A stretch of 37,918 nucleotides of DNA. Origin: Streptomyces xantholiticus. GTDB lineage: Bacteria; Actinomycetota; Actinomycetes; Streptomycetales; Streptomycetaceae. Below, one piece after another: positions 1 through 9,786 of this stretch. A program made the translations under genes and the position numbers. Each line of letters begins with the position of its first letter. Within the stretch, counting starts at the first letter, position 1. The stretch lies in contig NZ_BMWB01000039.1 of assembly GCF_014651015.1 (NCBI RefSeq), forward strand, positions 1 through 37,918, in the 5' to 3' direction. The notes beneath the pieces were generated by a model, which searched no databases, had not been told where the DNA came from, and was given only the letters and a program-made list of their open reading frames with translations.

Positions 1-1
1 T

Positions 2-3000
2 GAGCCGCAGGCGCTGGACGAGGTGCTGGCCGCATGCGAACGCGACGGGATCCGGGCCCGCCGGGTCGCCGTCGACTACGCATCGCACACCGCGCACGTC
101 GAGGCACTGGAAGCGGAGCTTCTGGACGCTTTGGCATCGGTGGCACCGACGACGGGCAAGGTCCGGCTCTACTCCACGGCGGTCGGTGACTTCATCGACA
201 CCGCCACGATGGACGCCGGCTACTGGTACCGGAACCTGCGCGGCCAGGTCGGTTTCGAACCCGCCATCCGCGCGTTGGTCGAGGGCGGCGCAGGCTGCTT
301 CCTGGAGATGTCCCCCCACCCCGTGCTGACGATGGCGGTCGAGGAGACCGTCGAGGCGTGCGGCGCGACGGGCCGCGTGGCAATGGTCGGGTCGCTGCGT
401 CGGAACGAGGGCGGCCTGACACGGTTCTGGCTGTCGCTGGGGCAGGCGGACGTCGCCGGTGTCGGTGTGGACTGGGACGCGGTCTACGCCGGCACGGGTG
501 CACGGCGCGTGGATCTGCCGACGTATGCCTTCCAGCGTGAGAACTTCTGGTTGATGCCCTCGGCGCAGACCGGTGATGTCGGGGCGGCCGGTCTGGATCG
601 GGTGGAGCACGCGGTTCTGGCGGCTGCGGTGCAGTTCGGTGAGCGGGACGAGTGGGTGTTCACCGGGCGGTTGTCCGCCGAGTCGCAGCCGTGGGTGAGT
701 GATCACGTGGTGCTGGGTGTGGTGATCGTGCCCGGGACGGCGTGGGTGGAGCTTGCGTTGGCCGCCGGTCGTCGTGTGGGTGCGCCGGTGGTGGACGAGC
801 TGGTGATGGAGTCGCCTCTTCTGTTGGAGGAGGGTTCTGCCGCCCAGCTGCGGGTCACTGTGGGTGCTGCGGGTGAGGACGGTCGCCGTGAGGTGGTGAT
901 CTTCGCCCGCCCGGAGGCCGGTGACGGTGAGCCGGGTGAGATGACCTGCCACGCCCGCGGCTGGCTGGCCGCGGAGGACACCACACCGGTGTCGCCGTGG
1001 GTTCCGGAAGAGTGGCCGCCCGCCGGTGGTGTGGAGATGTCCGGGGACGCGTTGTATGCGGGGATGGCGGAGCTCGGGTTCGATTACGGGCCGGTGTTCC
1101 AGGGCGTGCGCACGGCGTGGCGTGTCGGTGATGTGGTGTTCGCTGAGGTGGGGCTGCCGGGTGATACCGGCGGTGAAGGGTTCGGTGTTCATCCGGCGTT
1201 GTTCGATGCGTCGTTGCATGGTGCGTTCGCGGAGAAGGGGTCGGGTGGTGGTGCGACGATCCTGCCGTTCTCGTGGTCGAAGGTGAGCGGGGGCCGTTCG
1301 GGTCTTTCCCGGGTTCGGGTGCGGATCTCGTCTGCGGGTGATTCGGCTCTGCGGGTGGATGTGGTGTCCGAGCAGGGTGAGCCGGTGCTGAGTCTGGGCC
1401 GGTTGGACATGCGTCCGGTCGACCCGGCCCAGTTGGAGCGGTTGCGGCGTGGTGCCGGTCAGCCGGTGTACCAGCTCGACTGGGCGCCGGTGACCCTCGG
1501 CGCGGGCCGGTCCCCGCAGGTCGCGGTGCTCGGTGATGATCTGGGCGAGCTGGAGAGGGCCGTGGCTGATGGTGGCCCGGTGCCGGAGGTGGTGCTCGCG
1601 AAGGTCGGCACCCCGGACGGAGACGTGGCCGGGGCCGCCCGGGAGGCCACCGCCGAGGCACTGGCGTTGGTGCAGCGGTGGCTGGCCAGTGAGTGGCTGG
1701 GCGAGGCCCGGCTGGTCGTGGCCACCCGCGGGGCGGTCGCCGTCGACGGCGAGACGCCCGACATCGCCCAGGCTGCGGTCTGGGGTCTGCTGCGCAGTGC
1801 GCAGTCCGAGCATCCGGGCCGGTTCGTGCTGGTCGACCTGGACGGCGAGGAGCCGGACTGGGGGGCGGTGCTCGACGCGGACGAACCGCAGCTCGCGGTG
1901 CGTAGCGGTCGGGTGCTGGCGCCCAGGCTGACCCGCGCCTCCACCGGTGAGTCGGTGACCGCGTTCGACTCCGCGGGCACGGTGGTGATCACCGGTGGTA
2001 CGGGTGGTCTGGGTGCGATGTTCGCCCGTCACCTCGCCACCGCCCGCGGCGTGCGCCATCTGCTGCTGCTCAGCCGGCGCGGCCTGGAAGCGGACGGGGC
2101 CGCCGAGTTGGTCGCCGAGCTGGAGGACCTGGGTTGCGAGGCCCGCGTCGTCGCGTGCGACGTGTCCGACCGCGATCAGCTCGCGGCGGTGCTGGGCACT
2201 CTCGAACACCCCCTGACCGCGGTGGTACACACGGCGGGCGTGCTCGACGACGGCGTGGTCGAGTCGCTGACGCCCGAGCACATCGACCGGGTCATGCGGC
2301 CCAAGCTGGACGCGGCCTGGCACCTGCACGAACTGACGGCCGACGCGGACCTGTCCGCCTTTGTGGTGTTCTCGTCGGTGGCGGCCCTGATGGGCAGCCC
2401 CGGTCAGGCGAACTACGCGGCTGCGAACGCCGCTCTCGACGCGCTGGCCGCGTCGCGCCGGGCCGCGGGGCTGCCCGCCACCTCCCTGGCCTGGGGTGTG
2501 TGGTCGGACGGCGCAGGCATGGCGGCGCAGCTGGGCCAGGCCGAGTTGGCCCGTCTCGAGCGGATGGGCATGAGCGCACTGACCGCAGAGACCGGTCTCG
2601 GCCTCTTCGACCAGTCCCTCGACGTGGACGCGGCCGTGGTGGCTCCGGTCCTGCTGGAGACGGCCGCCCTGCGGGCCCAGGCCCGGGCGGGGATGCTCCC
2701 GCCGCTGCTGCGCGGGCTGGTCCGCACCACGGCGCGGTTGGTCGACGCGAGTGCGGGTGCGCTGGTTCAGCGGCTCGCCGGGGTGCCGGAGGCGGACCGG
2801 GAGCGGATCGTGCTCGAGCTGGTGCAGGCCCAGGTGGCCGCGGTGCTCGGTCACGCGTCGGCTGCGGCCGTCGAGCCTGAGCGGGCGTTCAAGGAGCTCG
2901 GCTTCGACTCCTTGAGCGCCGTCGAGCTGCGCAACCGGCTCGCCCAAGCCACGGGCGTGCGCCTGCCCGCCACGCTCGTGTTCGACCACCCGACCCCGGC

Positions 3001-3283
3001 CGCGGTCGGCGAGCTGCTGCTGTCGGAGATCGGCGGTGGGGAGCAGGCCGAGCCCCTCATCGACCAAGAGGTGAGGAAGCTCGAGGACATGCTTGCCGCG
3101 ACGTCCGCGGAGGAGCAGCAGCGGGTGGCCAAGCGCCTGCGCACCTTGCTGTCCGGCCTCAGCGCCGGCGCGGGCGACAGCGCCCAGGGCGACAAGAAGC
3201 AGAGCGCCAGGGAGCGGATCGAAGCGGCCACCACCGCTGAGGAGATCTTCCAGATGATCGATGTCGATCTGGGCGACGAGTGA
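2..3283 (+). CDS. Type I modular PKS, 3' part: (AT)-DH-KR-ACP module plus C-terminal docking domain
   Basis: The gene is open at the left window edge, so only the last 1093 residues are visible (numbered from position 2). It starts inside an acyltransferase with a YASH motif at residues 26-29, the usual mark of methylmalonyl-CoA specificity. A dehydratase follows (about 195-480) with an intact HxxxGxxxxP (His235), YGPVFQG and catalytic Asp402 (DASLH). A ketoreductase (about 655-865) has GGTGGLG, an LDD motif (B-type) and catalytic Ser792/Tyr805. The ACP carries Ser970 in GFDSL. There is no enoylreductase. The C-terminal 60 residues form a charged helical docking tail ending AEEIFQMIDVDLGDE. 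The expected outcome is one propionate unit processed to an alpha-methyl-alpha,beta-enoyl thioester. The next PKS gene starts 16 bp downstream, and the docking tail suggests hand-over to it. The KS and any earlier modules lie outside the window. Confidence 0.97.
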   Translation, partial: EPQALDEVLAACERDGIRARRVAVDYASHTAHVEALEAELLDALASVAPTTGKVRLYSTAVGDFIDTATMDAGYWYRNLRGQVGFEPAIRALVEGGAGCFLEMSPHPVLTMAVEETVEACGATGRVAMVGSLRRNEGGLTRFWLSLGQADVAGVGVDWDAVYAGTGARRVDLPTYAFQRENFWLMPSAQTGDVGAAGLDRVEHAVLAAAVQFGERDEWVFTGRLSAESQPWVSDHVVLGVVIVPGTAWVELALAAGRRVGAPVVDELVMESPLLLEEGSAAQLRVTVGAAGEDGRREVVIFARPEAGDGEPGEMTCHARGWLAAEDTTPVSPWVPEEWPPAGGVEMSGDALYAGMAELGFDYGPVFQGVRTAWRVGDVVFAEVGLPGDTGGEGFGVHPALFDASLHGAFAEKGSGGGATILPFSWSKVSGGRSGLSRVRVRISSAGDSALRVDVVSEQGEPVLSLGRLDMRPVDPAQLERLRRGAGQPVYQLDWAPVTLGAGRSPQVAVLGDDLGELERAVADGGPVPEVVLAKVGTPDGDVAGAAREATAEALALVQRWLASEWLGEARLVVATRGAVAVDGETPDIAQAAVWGLLRSAQSEHPGRFVLVDLDGEEPDWGAVLDADEPQLAVRSGRVLAPRLTRASTGESVTAFDSAGTVVITGGTGGLGAMFARHLATARGVRHLLLLSRRGLEADGAAELVAELEDLGCEARVVACDVSDRDQLAAVLGTLEHPLTAVVHTAGVLDDGVVESLTPEHIDRVMRPKLDAAWHLHELTADADLSAFVVFSSVAALMGSPGQANYAAANAALDALAASRRAAGLPATSLAWGVWSDGAGMAAQLGQAELARLERMGMSALTAETGLGLFDQSLDVDAAVVAPVLLETAALRAQARAGMLPPLLRGLVRTTARLVDASAGALVQRLAGVPEADRERIVLELVQAQVAAVLGHASAAAVEPERAFKELGFDSLSAVELRNRLAQATGVRLPATLVFDHPTPAAVGELLLSEIGGGEQAEPLIDQEVRKLEDMLAATSAEEQQRVAKRLRTLLSGLSAGAGDSAQGDKKQSARERIEAATTAEEIFQMIDVDLGDE
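541..1120 (+). repeat. Duplicated DH segment, copy 1
   Basis: This segment aligns without gaps at a fixed offset of 5455 bases to 5996-6575 in the next PKS gene. It covers the junction after the AT and the first two thirds of the dehydratase. Similarity stops abruptly after the codons for RTAW, which suggests recombination between modules. Confidence 0.8.
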
Positions 3284-3299
3284 CACGGGGGACACAGAA

Positions 3300-6200
3300 A
3301 TGACGGACAACATCGATCAGCAGGACAAGCTCGTCCGCTACCTCAAGAAGGTCGCGGTCGAACTCAACGAGACCAGGGCACAGCTCGAAGAGGTCGAGTC
3401 CCGGGCGACCGAACCGCTGGCGATCGTCGGCATGAGCTGCCGGTACCCGGGCGGGGTGACGTCGGCGGAGGAACTGTGGGAGCTGGTGGCCTCGGGGCGT
3501 GACGCCATCACCGGGCTGCCCACCGACCGCGGTTGGGACCTGGAGCGGCTCTACGACCCGGACCCCGACCAGAGCGGCAAGATCTACGCCCGGGGTGGCG
3601 GCTTCCTGGAGGGCATCGGGGAGTTCGACGCGGACTTCTTCGGGATCAGCCCACGTGAGGCGCTGGCGATGGACCCGCAGCAGCGCCTGCTGCTGGAGGC
3701 GTCGTGGGAGGCGTTCGAGGACGCCGGCATGGACCCGACGTCGTTGCGCGGCAGCGACACCGGCGTCTACTGCGGCCTCGGCGTCACCGATTACAGCGTG
3801 GCGCCGGAAGGCAGCCTGCCCCAGGTGGAGGGCTTCCAGCTCACCGGCGGCTCGGCCAGCGTCTCCTCCGGCCGCATCTCCTACCTGTTCGGCCTGGAAG
3901 GCCCTGCGGTGTCCGTCGACACCGCGTGCTCCTCCTCCGCCGTCGCACTGCACCTGGCCGCACAGGCGCTGCGAGCAGGTGAGTGCTCGATGGCTCTCGC
4001 CGGTGGTGTGGCCCTCATGCCTGGCCCGTTCATGCTGCGGGAGTTCAGCAGGCAGCGTGGTCTGTCGACGGACGGCCGGTGCAAGGCGTACGCGGCGTCC
4101 GCCGACGGGACCGGGTTCTCCGACGGTCTCGGCCTGGTGGTGCTGGAGCGGTTGTCCGACGCCAAGCGCAACGGGCGGCGCATCCTCGGCCTGATCCGCG
4201 GGACGGCCATCAACCAGGACGGTGCCAGCAACGGCCTGACCGCGCCGAACGGTCCGTCGCAGGAGCGGGTGATCCGGCAGGCTCTGGCCGGCGCCGGACT
4301 GCGGCTGCCCGATGTGGACGCGGTGGAGGGTCACGGGACGGGTACGAAGCTGGGTGACCCGATCGAGGCTCAGGCGTTGCTGGCGACGTACGGCCGTGAG
4401 CGTGACGGGGATCCGTTGTGGCTCGGGTCGATCAAGTCGAACATCGGTCACACGTCGGCTGCGGCGGGTGTCGCGGGTGTGATCAAGATGGTGATGGCGA
4501 TGCGGCACGGTGTGCTGCCGCCGACGCTGCATGTGGATGAGCCGTCCCCGCACGTGGACTGGGAGTCCGGTGAGGTAAGGCTGCTGACCGAGGCGCGGGA
4601 GTGGCAGGTCGAGGGTCGTCCGCGTCGGGCGGGCATCTCGTCGTTCGGTGTGAGCGGTACGAACGCGCACATCATCGTGGAGGAGGCGCCGGCCGAGGAG
4701 CCTTCCGAGGAAGCGCCGGTCGAGGTGCTTCGGCCGGCCGGTGCGGTGCCGGTGGTGGTGTCCGCGCGGACGGATGCCGCGTTGCGGGCACAGGTGGAGC
4801 GGTTGCGCGCGCGTCTGGTGTCGCGACCGGAGCTGTCTGTTGTGGATACGGCGTATTCGCTGGTGAGGTCGCGGGCGTTGCTGGACCGCCGGGCGGTCGT
4901 GGTGGCCGGTGATCGGGATGAGTTGCTGGCGCGGTTGGCCGAGGTGTCGGCGGTGTCGGCGGGGTCGGGTGTTGCGGGTAAGTCGGCGTTTCTGTTCACG
5001 GGGCAGGGTTCGCAGCGCGCTCGTATGGGTGTGGAGTTGGCCGGCGCGTTCCCGGTGTTCGAGCAGGCGCTGGCCGAGGTGTGTGCGGAGGTTGATCCGC
5101 GGCTGGGTCGGTCGCTGCGGGAGCTTCTTGCCGCTGACGGTGATGTGTTGAACTCGACGGAGTTCACGCAGGTGGCGTTGTTCGCGGTCGAGGTGGCGCT
5201 GTTCCGGCTGGCGGAGTCGTTGGGGATTCGTCCGGACTTCCTGATCGGGCATTCGGTCGGTGAGATCGCTGCCGCGCATGTGGCGGGTGTTTTGTCGCTG
5301 GCGGATGCGGCGGAGTTGGTGGTGGCGCGCGGCCGGTTGATGGGTGCACTGCCGTCCGGTGGTGCGATGGTTGCGGTGCAGGCCGGCGAGGCGGAGGTGG
5401 CCGAGTCGCTGACGGGGTTCGCCGGCCGCCTGGAGATCGCTGCCGTGAATGGGCCGCTGTCCGTGGTGGTGTCCGGTGACGGGGATGCGGTGGAGGAGTG
5501 GCTGCCGCGGTGGGAGGGGCGTAAGACGTCCCGTCTTCGGGTGTCGCATGCGTTCCATTCGCCGCGGATGGAGCCGATGCTCGACGATTTCCGTGCGGTT
5601 GCGGAGCGGTTGACGTATGCGGAGCCGCGTATCCCGGTCGTGTCGAATGTGTCCGGTGAGCTCATGTCCGGGTTCGACGCGGAGTACTGGGTCCGGCATG
5701 TGCGGCAGGCGGTGCGGTTCGCCGACGGTGTGACGACGCTGTGGGATCTGGGTGTGCGCCGGTTCCTGGAGCTGGGTCCGGATGCGGTGCTTTCGGCGAT
5801 GGCGCGGCAGTGCGTCGAGGACGACACCGAGGCGGTGTTCATTCCCGCTCTGCGGGCCAAGCACGGTGAGAGTGAGACGTTCGCGGCCTTCCTCGGCCGG
5901 GCTCACACCGCGGGCGTGGGGGTGGACTGGGACGCGTTCTACGCGGGCACCGGCGCCCGGCGCGTCGAGTTGCCCACCTACGCCTTCCAGCGCGAGAACT
6001 ACTGGTTGACGCCCTCGGCGCAGACCGGTGATGTCACCGCTGCGGGTCTGGACCGGGTCGAGCACCCGGTGCTGGCGGCGGCCGTGCAGGTCGGTGACCG
6101 CGACGAGTGGGTGTTCACCGGTCGCTTCTCCGCCGAGTCGCAGCCGTGGGTGAGTGATCACCTGGTGCTGGGTGTGGTGATCGTGCCCGGGACGGCCTGG

Positions 6201-9200
6201 GTGGAGATGGCTTTGACCGCCGGTCGTCGTGTGGGTGCGCCGGTGGTGGACGAGCTGGTGATGGAGTCACCTCTCCTGCTGGAGGAGGACTCGGCTGTGC
6301 AGTTGCGGGTCACTGTGGGTGCCGCGGGTGAGGACGGTCGCCGTGAGGTGGCGATCTTCGCCCGCCCGGAGGCCGGTGACGGTGAGCCGGGTGAGATGAC
6401 CTGCCACGCCCGCGGCTGGCTGGCCGCGGAGGACACCACACCGGTGTCGCCGTGGGTTCCCGAAGAGTGGCCGCCCGCCGGTGCTGTGGAGATGTCCGGG
6501 GACGCGCTGTATGCGGGGATGGCGGAGCTCGGGTTCGATTACGGGCCGATGTTCCAGGGCGTGCGCACGGCGTGGAAGGTCGACGGCGACTCGTACGCCG
6601 AAGTCGCCCTCCCCGGCGACACCGGCGGCGAGAACTTCGGCATCCATCCGGCGCTCTTCGACGCCTCCCTGCACGCGGGCCTGCCTCAGGACGGGCCGAG
6701 GGACACGGCCGTCCTGCCCTTCTCCTGGTCCGGGGTGCGCACCGGGCGGCCACGCGGCCTGTCAAGGGTGCGCGTCCGTATGCGCCGGGTCGACGACACC
6801 GCCTTCGGCCTCGACGTCGCCGGCGAGCAGGGCGAGCCGGTGTTGAGCCTGGCGCGGCTGGACCTGCGCCCGGTCGACCCGGCCCAGCTGGAAAGGCTGC
6901 GGCGCAGCGGTCGGCAGTCGGTCTACCAGCTCGACTGGGTCCCGATGGAGGTCGGTACGGGACAACCCGTCCGATGCGCGGTGCTGGGCGCGCCGGCCGC
7001 CGCGGGCGAGCGGTTCCCGGACCTCGCCGCCCTGGAGAAGTCCCTGGCCGACGGTGCGACTGCGCCCGAGGCGGTACTGGCCTCCATCGACACCCCGGAC
7101 GGAGAAGTGGCCGGGACGGCCCGGACCGCTGCCGCCGACGCGCTGGCCTTGGTGCAGCGGTGGCTGGCCAGTGAGTGGCTGGGCGAAGCCCGGATGGTCG
7201 TGGTGACCCGGCGTGCGGTCGCCGTCGACGGCGAGACGCCCGACATTGCCCAGGCCGCCGTCTGGGGCCTGCTGCGCAGCGCCCAGTCCGAGCACCCCGG
7301 CCGGTTCGTCCTGGTCGACCTCGACACCGACCTCGTCGCCGGCACCGGCCCCGAGGGCACCGACCCCGACGGCGACGAGCCGGACTGGGGTGCGCTGCTC
7401 GACGCGGACGAACCGCAGCTCGCCGTGCGCCGGGGGCAGGTGTTCGCGCCGCGCCTGAGCGCGGCCGCCGCACCCACCGACGACGCGTGGCACCTGTCCA
7501 TCACGCGCAAGGGCTCCCTCGAGGACGTGGAGATCGCCCCCTCCGGCGCCCGTCGTCCGCTCGCCGCCGACGAGGTGCGCATCGGGGTCCGCGCGGCGGG
7601 GGTGAACTTCCGCGACGTACTGATCGCACTCGGCCTGTACCCCGATGACGTGCCCCTGGGCGCCGAGGCGGCCGGTGTGGTGCTGGAGACCGGCTCCGAC
7701 GTCACCGAATTCGCCCCCGGCGACCGGGTCTTCGGAATCGTGATGGAGTCCTTCGGTCCGGTGGCCGTCGCCCACCGTGGTCTGGTCGCCCGGATGCCGG
7801 AGGAGTGGTCGTTCACCCAGGCGGCGTCCGTACCGGTGGCCTACGCGACCGCCTACTACGGCCTGGTGGACCTGGCCGGGCTGCGCGCGGGGGAGCGGGT
7901 GCTGGTGCATGCCGCCGCCGGTGGCGTGGGCACGGCGGCCGTGCAGATCGCGCGGCACCTCGGCGCGGAGGTGTTCGCCACGGCCGGTCCGTCCAAATGG
8001 GACGTCGTGCGGACCTCGGGTGTCGCGGGGGACCACATCGCCTCCTCTCGGGAACCCGGATTCCGGGACGCTTTTCTGGACGTCACCGGCGGCGCCGGGG
8101 TGGACGTGGTGCTGAACTCCCTGGCGGGCGAGTTCGTCGACGCCTCGCTGGACCTGCTGCCGCGCGGCGGCCGGTTCGTGGAAATGGGCAAGGCCGACAT
8201 CCGGGACGCGGAGACGATCGCGGCGGAGCGGCCGGGCGTTGCGTACGACGCGTTCGACCTGTGGCAGGCCGGACCGCAGCGGCTCGGAGAGCTGCTGCAG
8301 GAGATCCTGGCCCTGTTCCGGCAGGGCGTGCTCCAGTTCGCGCCGATCCGGACCTGGGACGTGCGACAGGGCCGCGAGGCGCTGCGACACCTGCGGGAGG
8401 GCCTCAACGTCGGCAAGGTCGTGCTGACCGTTCCGGCGCCCCTGGGCCCGGAGGGCACGGTGGTGGTCACCGGTGGCACGGGTGGTCTGGGCGCGCTGTT
8501 CGCCCGCCATCTCGCGACCGCACACGGGGTGCGCGACCTGTTGCTGCTCAGCCGGCGTGGCCTGGAGGCCGAAGGCGCCGCAGAGTTGGTCGCCGAGCTG
8601 GAGGCTCAGGGGTGTGAGGCCCGGGTCGTCGCGTGCGACGTCTCGGACCGGGAGCAGCTGGCCGCCGCGCTCGGCTCCCTCGATCGTCCGGTCACCGCGG
8701 TGGTGCACACGGCCGGTGTTCTCGACGACGGCGTGATCGAATCATTGACGCCCGGGCACGTCGAGCGGGTCATGCGGCCCAAGCTTGACGCGGCGTGGCA
8801 CCTGCACGAGCTGACCGCAGACGCCGACCTGTCGGCCTTCGTGTTGTTCTCGTCCGTGGCGTCGCTGATGGGCAGCCCCGGTCAGGCGAACTACGCCGCG
8901 GCGAACGCGGCTCTCGACGCGCTGGCCGTGTCCCGCCGGGCCGCGGGGCTGCCGGCGACCTCGCTGGCCTGGGGTCTGTGGTCCGAAGCAGCCGGTATGG
9001 CGGCGCAGTTGGGTGAGGCCGAGCTGGCCCGCCTGGAGCGGATGGGCATGAGCGCGCTCACTGCGGACACCGGCCTGGACCTCTTCGACCGATCCCTGGA
9101 CGTGGACGCGGCCGTGGTGGCTCCGGTCCTGCTGGAGACGGCCGCCCTGCGTGCCCAGGCCAGGGCAGGGATGCTCCCGCCGCTGCTGCGCGGGCTGGTC

Positions 9201-9734
9201 CGCACCCCGGCCCGAGCGGTCGACGCGGGCGCGGCGGCGCTGGCTCAGCGGCTGGCCGGGGTGCCGGAGGCGGACCGGGAGCGGATCGTGCTCGACCTGG
9301 TGCAGGCTCAGGTGGCGTCCGTGCTCGGCCATGCCTCGGCGGCCTCCGTCGACCCCGAGCGGGCGTTCAAGGAACTCGGCTTCGACTCCCTGAGCGCCGT
9401 CGAACTGCGCAACCGGCTCACCCAGGCAACCGGCGTACGCCTGCCCGCCACCGTCGTCTTCGACCACCCCAGCCCGGCGGCCATCGCCCGCCATCTGCTG
9501 CCGGAGATCGTTCCCGACTCCGCAGCCCGACCGCGGTCCGAACAGGACGAGATCCGCGCCCTGCTGACATCGATCCCCCTCGACCGGCTGCGCAGGGCCG
9601 GGCTGCTCGACACCCTGCGCGAACTCGCCGACAACGACCTGCCGGAGGCGGCACCCGAGGACGGGGACAGCGCGTCGATCGACGACATGGACGCCGAAAC
9701 CCTGATCCGGATGGCTCAGGAGGACCTGGCATGA
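3300..9734 (+). CDS. Type I modular PKS, one fully reducing module: KS-AT-DH-ER-KR-ACP
   Basis: This 2144-residue protein uses the ATG at 3300, preceded by a GGGGGA ribosome site and starting with a coiled-coil docking domain (QDKLVRYLKKVAVELNETRA). KS occupies about 38-463, with Cys210, His345 and His384 all present. AT occupies about 560-850, with Ser652 in GHSVG and HAFH at 750-753, which indicates malonyl-CoA. DH has His954 (HxxxGxxxxP intact) and Asp1121. ER lies at about 1400-1700, with NFRD and an AAAGGVG cofactor motif. KR lies at about 1720-1920, with GGTGGLG, LDD (B-type), Lys1828, Ser1852 and Tyr1865. The ACP carries Ser2030. The C-terminal docking tail ends DMDAETLIRMAQEDLA. All domains look active, so the module should add an acetate unit and reduce it to CH2-CH2. 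Its AT and DH stretches use more T-ending codons than the rest, and the DH is almost identical to that of the preceding gene. Confidence 0.98.
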   Translation: MTDNIDQQDKLVRYLKKVAVELNETRAQLEEVESRATEPLAIVGMSCRYPGGVTSAEELWELVASGRDAITGLPTDRGWDLERLYDPDPDQSGKIYARGGGFLEGIGEFDADFFGISPREALAMDPQQRLLLEASWEAFEDAGMDPTSLRGSDTGVYCGLGVTDYSVAPEGSLPQVEGFQLTGGSASVSSGRISYLFGLEGPAVSVDTACSSSAVALHLAAQALRAGECSMALAGGVALMPGPFMLREFSRQRGLSTDGRCKAYAASADGTGFSDGLGLVVLERLSDAKRNGRRILGLIRGTAINQDGASNGLTAPNGPSQERVIRQALAGAGLRLPDVDAVEGHGTGTKLGDPIEAQALLATYGRERDGDPLWLGSIKSNIGHTSAAAGVAGVIKMVMAMRHGVLPPTLHVDEPSPHVDWESGEVRLLTEAREWQVEGRPRRAGISSFGVSGTNAHIIVEEAPAEEPSEEAPVEVLRPAGAVPVVVSARTDAALRAQVERLRARLVSRPELSVVDTAYSLVRSRALLDRRAVVVAGDRDELLARLAEVSAVSAGSGVAGKSAFLFTGQGSQRARMGVELAGAFPVFEQALAEVCAEVDPRLGRSLRELLAADGDVLNSTEFTQVALFAVEVALFRLAESLGIRPDFLIGHSVGEIAAAHVAGVLSLADAAELVVARGRLMGALPSGGAMVAVQAGEAEVAESLTGFAGRLEIAAVNGPLSVVVSGDGDAVEEWLPRWEGRKTSRLRVSHAFHSPRMEPMLDDFRAVAERLTYAEPRIPVVSNVSGELMSGFDAEYWVRHVRQAVRFADGVTTLWDLGVRRFLELGPDAVLSAMARQCVEDDTEAVFIPALRAKHGESETFAAFLGRAHTAGVGVDWDAFYAGTGARRVELPTYAFQRENYWLTPSAQTGDVTAAGLDRVEHPVLAAAVQVGDRDEWVFTGRFSAESQPWVSDHLVLGVVIVPGTAWVEMALTAGRRVGAPVVDELVMESPLLLEEDSAVQLRVTVGAAGEDGRREVAIFARPEAGDGEPGEMTCHARGWLAAEDTTPVSPWVPEEWPPAGAVEMSGDALYAGMAELGFDYGPMFQGVRTAWKVDGDSYAEVALPGDTGGENFGIHPALFDASLHAGLPQDGPRDTAVLPFSWSGVRTGRPRGLSRVRVRMRRVDDTAFGLDVAGEQGEPVLSLARLDLRPVDPAQLERLRRSGRQSVYQLDWVPMEVGTGQPVRCAVLGAPAAAGERFPDLAALEKSLADGATAPEAVLASIDTPDGEVAGTARTAAADALALVQRWLASEWLGEARMVVVTRRAVAVDGETPDIAQAAVWGLLRSAQSEHPGRFVLVDLDTDLVAGTGPEGTDPDGDEPDWGALLDADEPQLAVRRGQVFAPRLSAAAAPTDDAWHLSITRKGSLEDVEIAPSGARRPLAADEVRIGVRAAGVNFRDVLIALGLYPDDVPLGAEAAGVVLETGSDVTEFAPGDRVFGIVMESFGPVAVAHRGLVARMPEEWSFTQAASVPVAYATAYYGLVDLAGLRAGERVLVHAAAGGVGTAAVQIARHLGAEVFATAGPSKWDVVRTSGVAGDHIASSREPGFRDAFLDVTGGAGVDVVLNSLAGEFVDASLDLLPRGGRFVEMGKADIRDAETIAAERPGVAYDAFDLWQAGPQRLGELLQEILALFRQGVLQFAPIRTWDVRQGREALRHLREGLNVGKVVLTVPAPLGPEGTVVVTGGTGGLGALFARHLATAHGVRDLLLLSRRGLEAEGAAELVAELEAQGCEARVVACDVSDREQLAAALGSLDRPVTAVVHTAGVLDDGVIESLTPGHVERVMRPKLDAAWHLHELTADADLSAFVLFSSVASLMGSPGQANYAAANAALDALAVSRRAAGLPATSLAWGLWSEAAGMAAQLGEAELARLERMGMSALTADTGLDLFDRSLDVDAAVVAPVLLETAALRAQARAGMLPPLLRGLVRTPARAVDAGAAALAQRLAGVPEADRERIVLDLVQAQVASVLGHASAASVDPERAFKELGFDSLSAVELRNRLTQATGVRLPATVVFDHPSPAAIARHLLPEIVPDSAARPRSEQDEIRALLTSIPLDRLRRAGLLDTLRELADNDLPEAAPEDGDSASIDDMDAETLIRMAQEDLA
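5996..6575 (+). repeat. Duplicated DH segment, copy 2
   Basis: This is the partner of 541-1120. Downstream of 6575 the sequence shifts to strongly C-ending codons and diverges from the first copy. Confidence 0.8.
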
Positions 9735-9784
9735 CGCCGGCCCAGAACGCCGCTGCCGCAATGAGCTCGGAGACGAAGGAATAG
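9731..9784 (+). other. 17-codon mini-ORF bridging two PKS genes
   Basis: An ATG at 9731 overlaps the TGA stop of the upstream PKS gene (ATGA). It opens 17 codons (MTPAQNAAAAMSSETKE) that end with TAG at 9782-9784, two bases before the ATG of the next PKS gene at 9787. The next gene's AAGGA-like ribosome site lies inside this mini-ORF. It may only be a translational-coupling bridge that keeps ribosomes on the message; no peptide function is suggested. It could also be chance. Confidence 0.3.
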
Positions 9785-9786
9785 AC

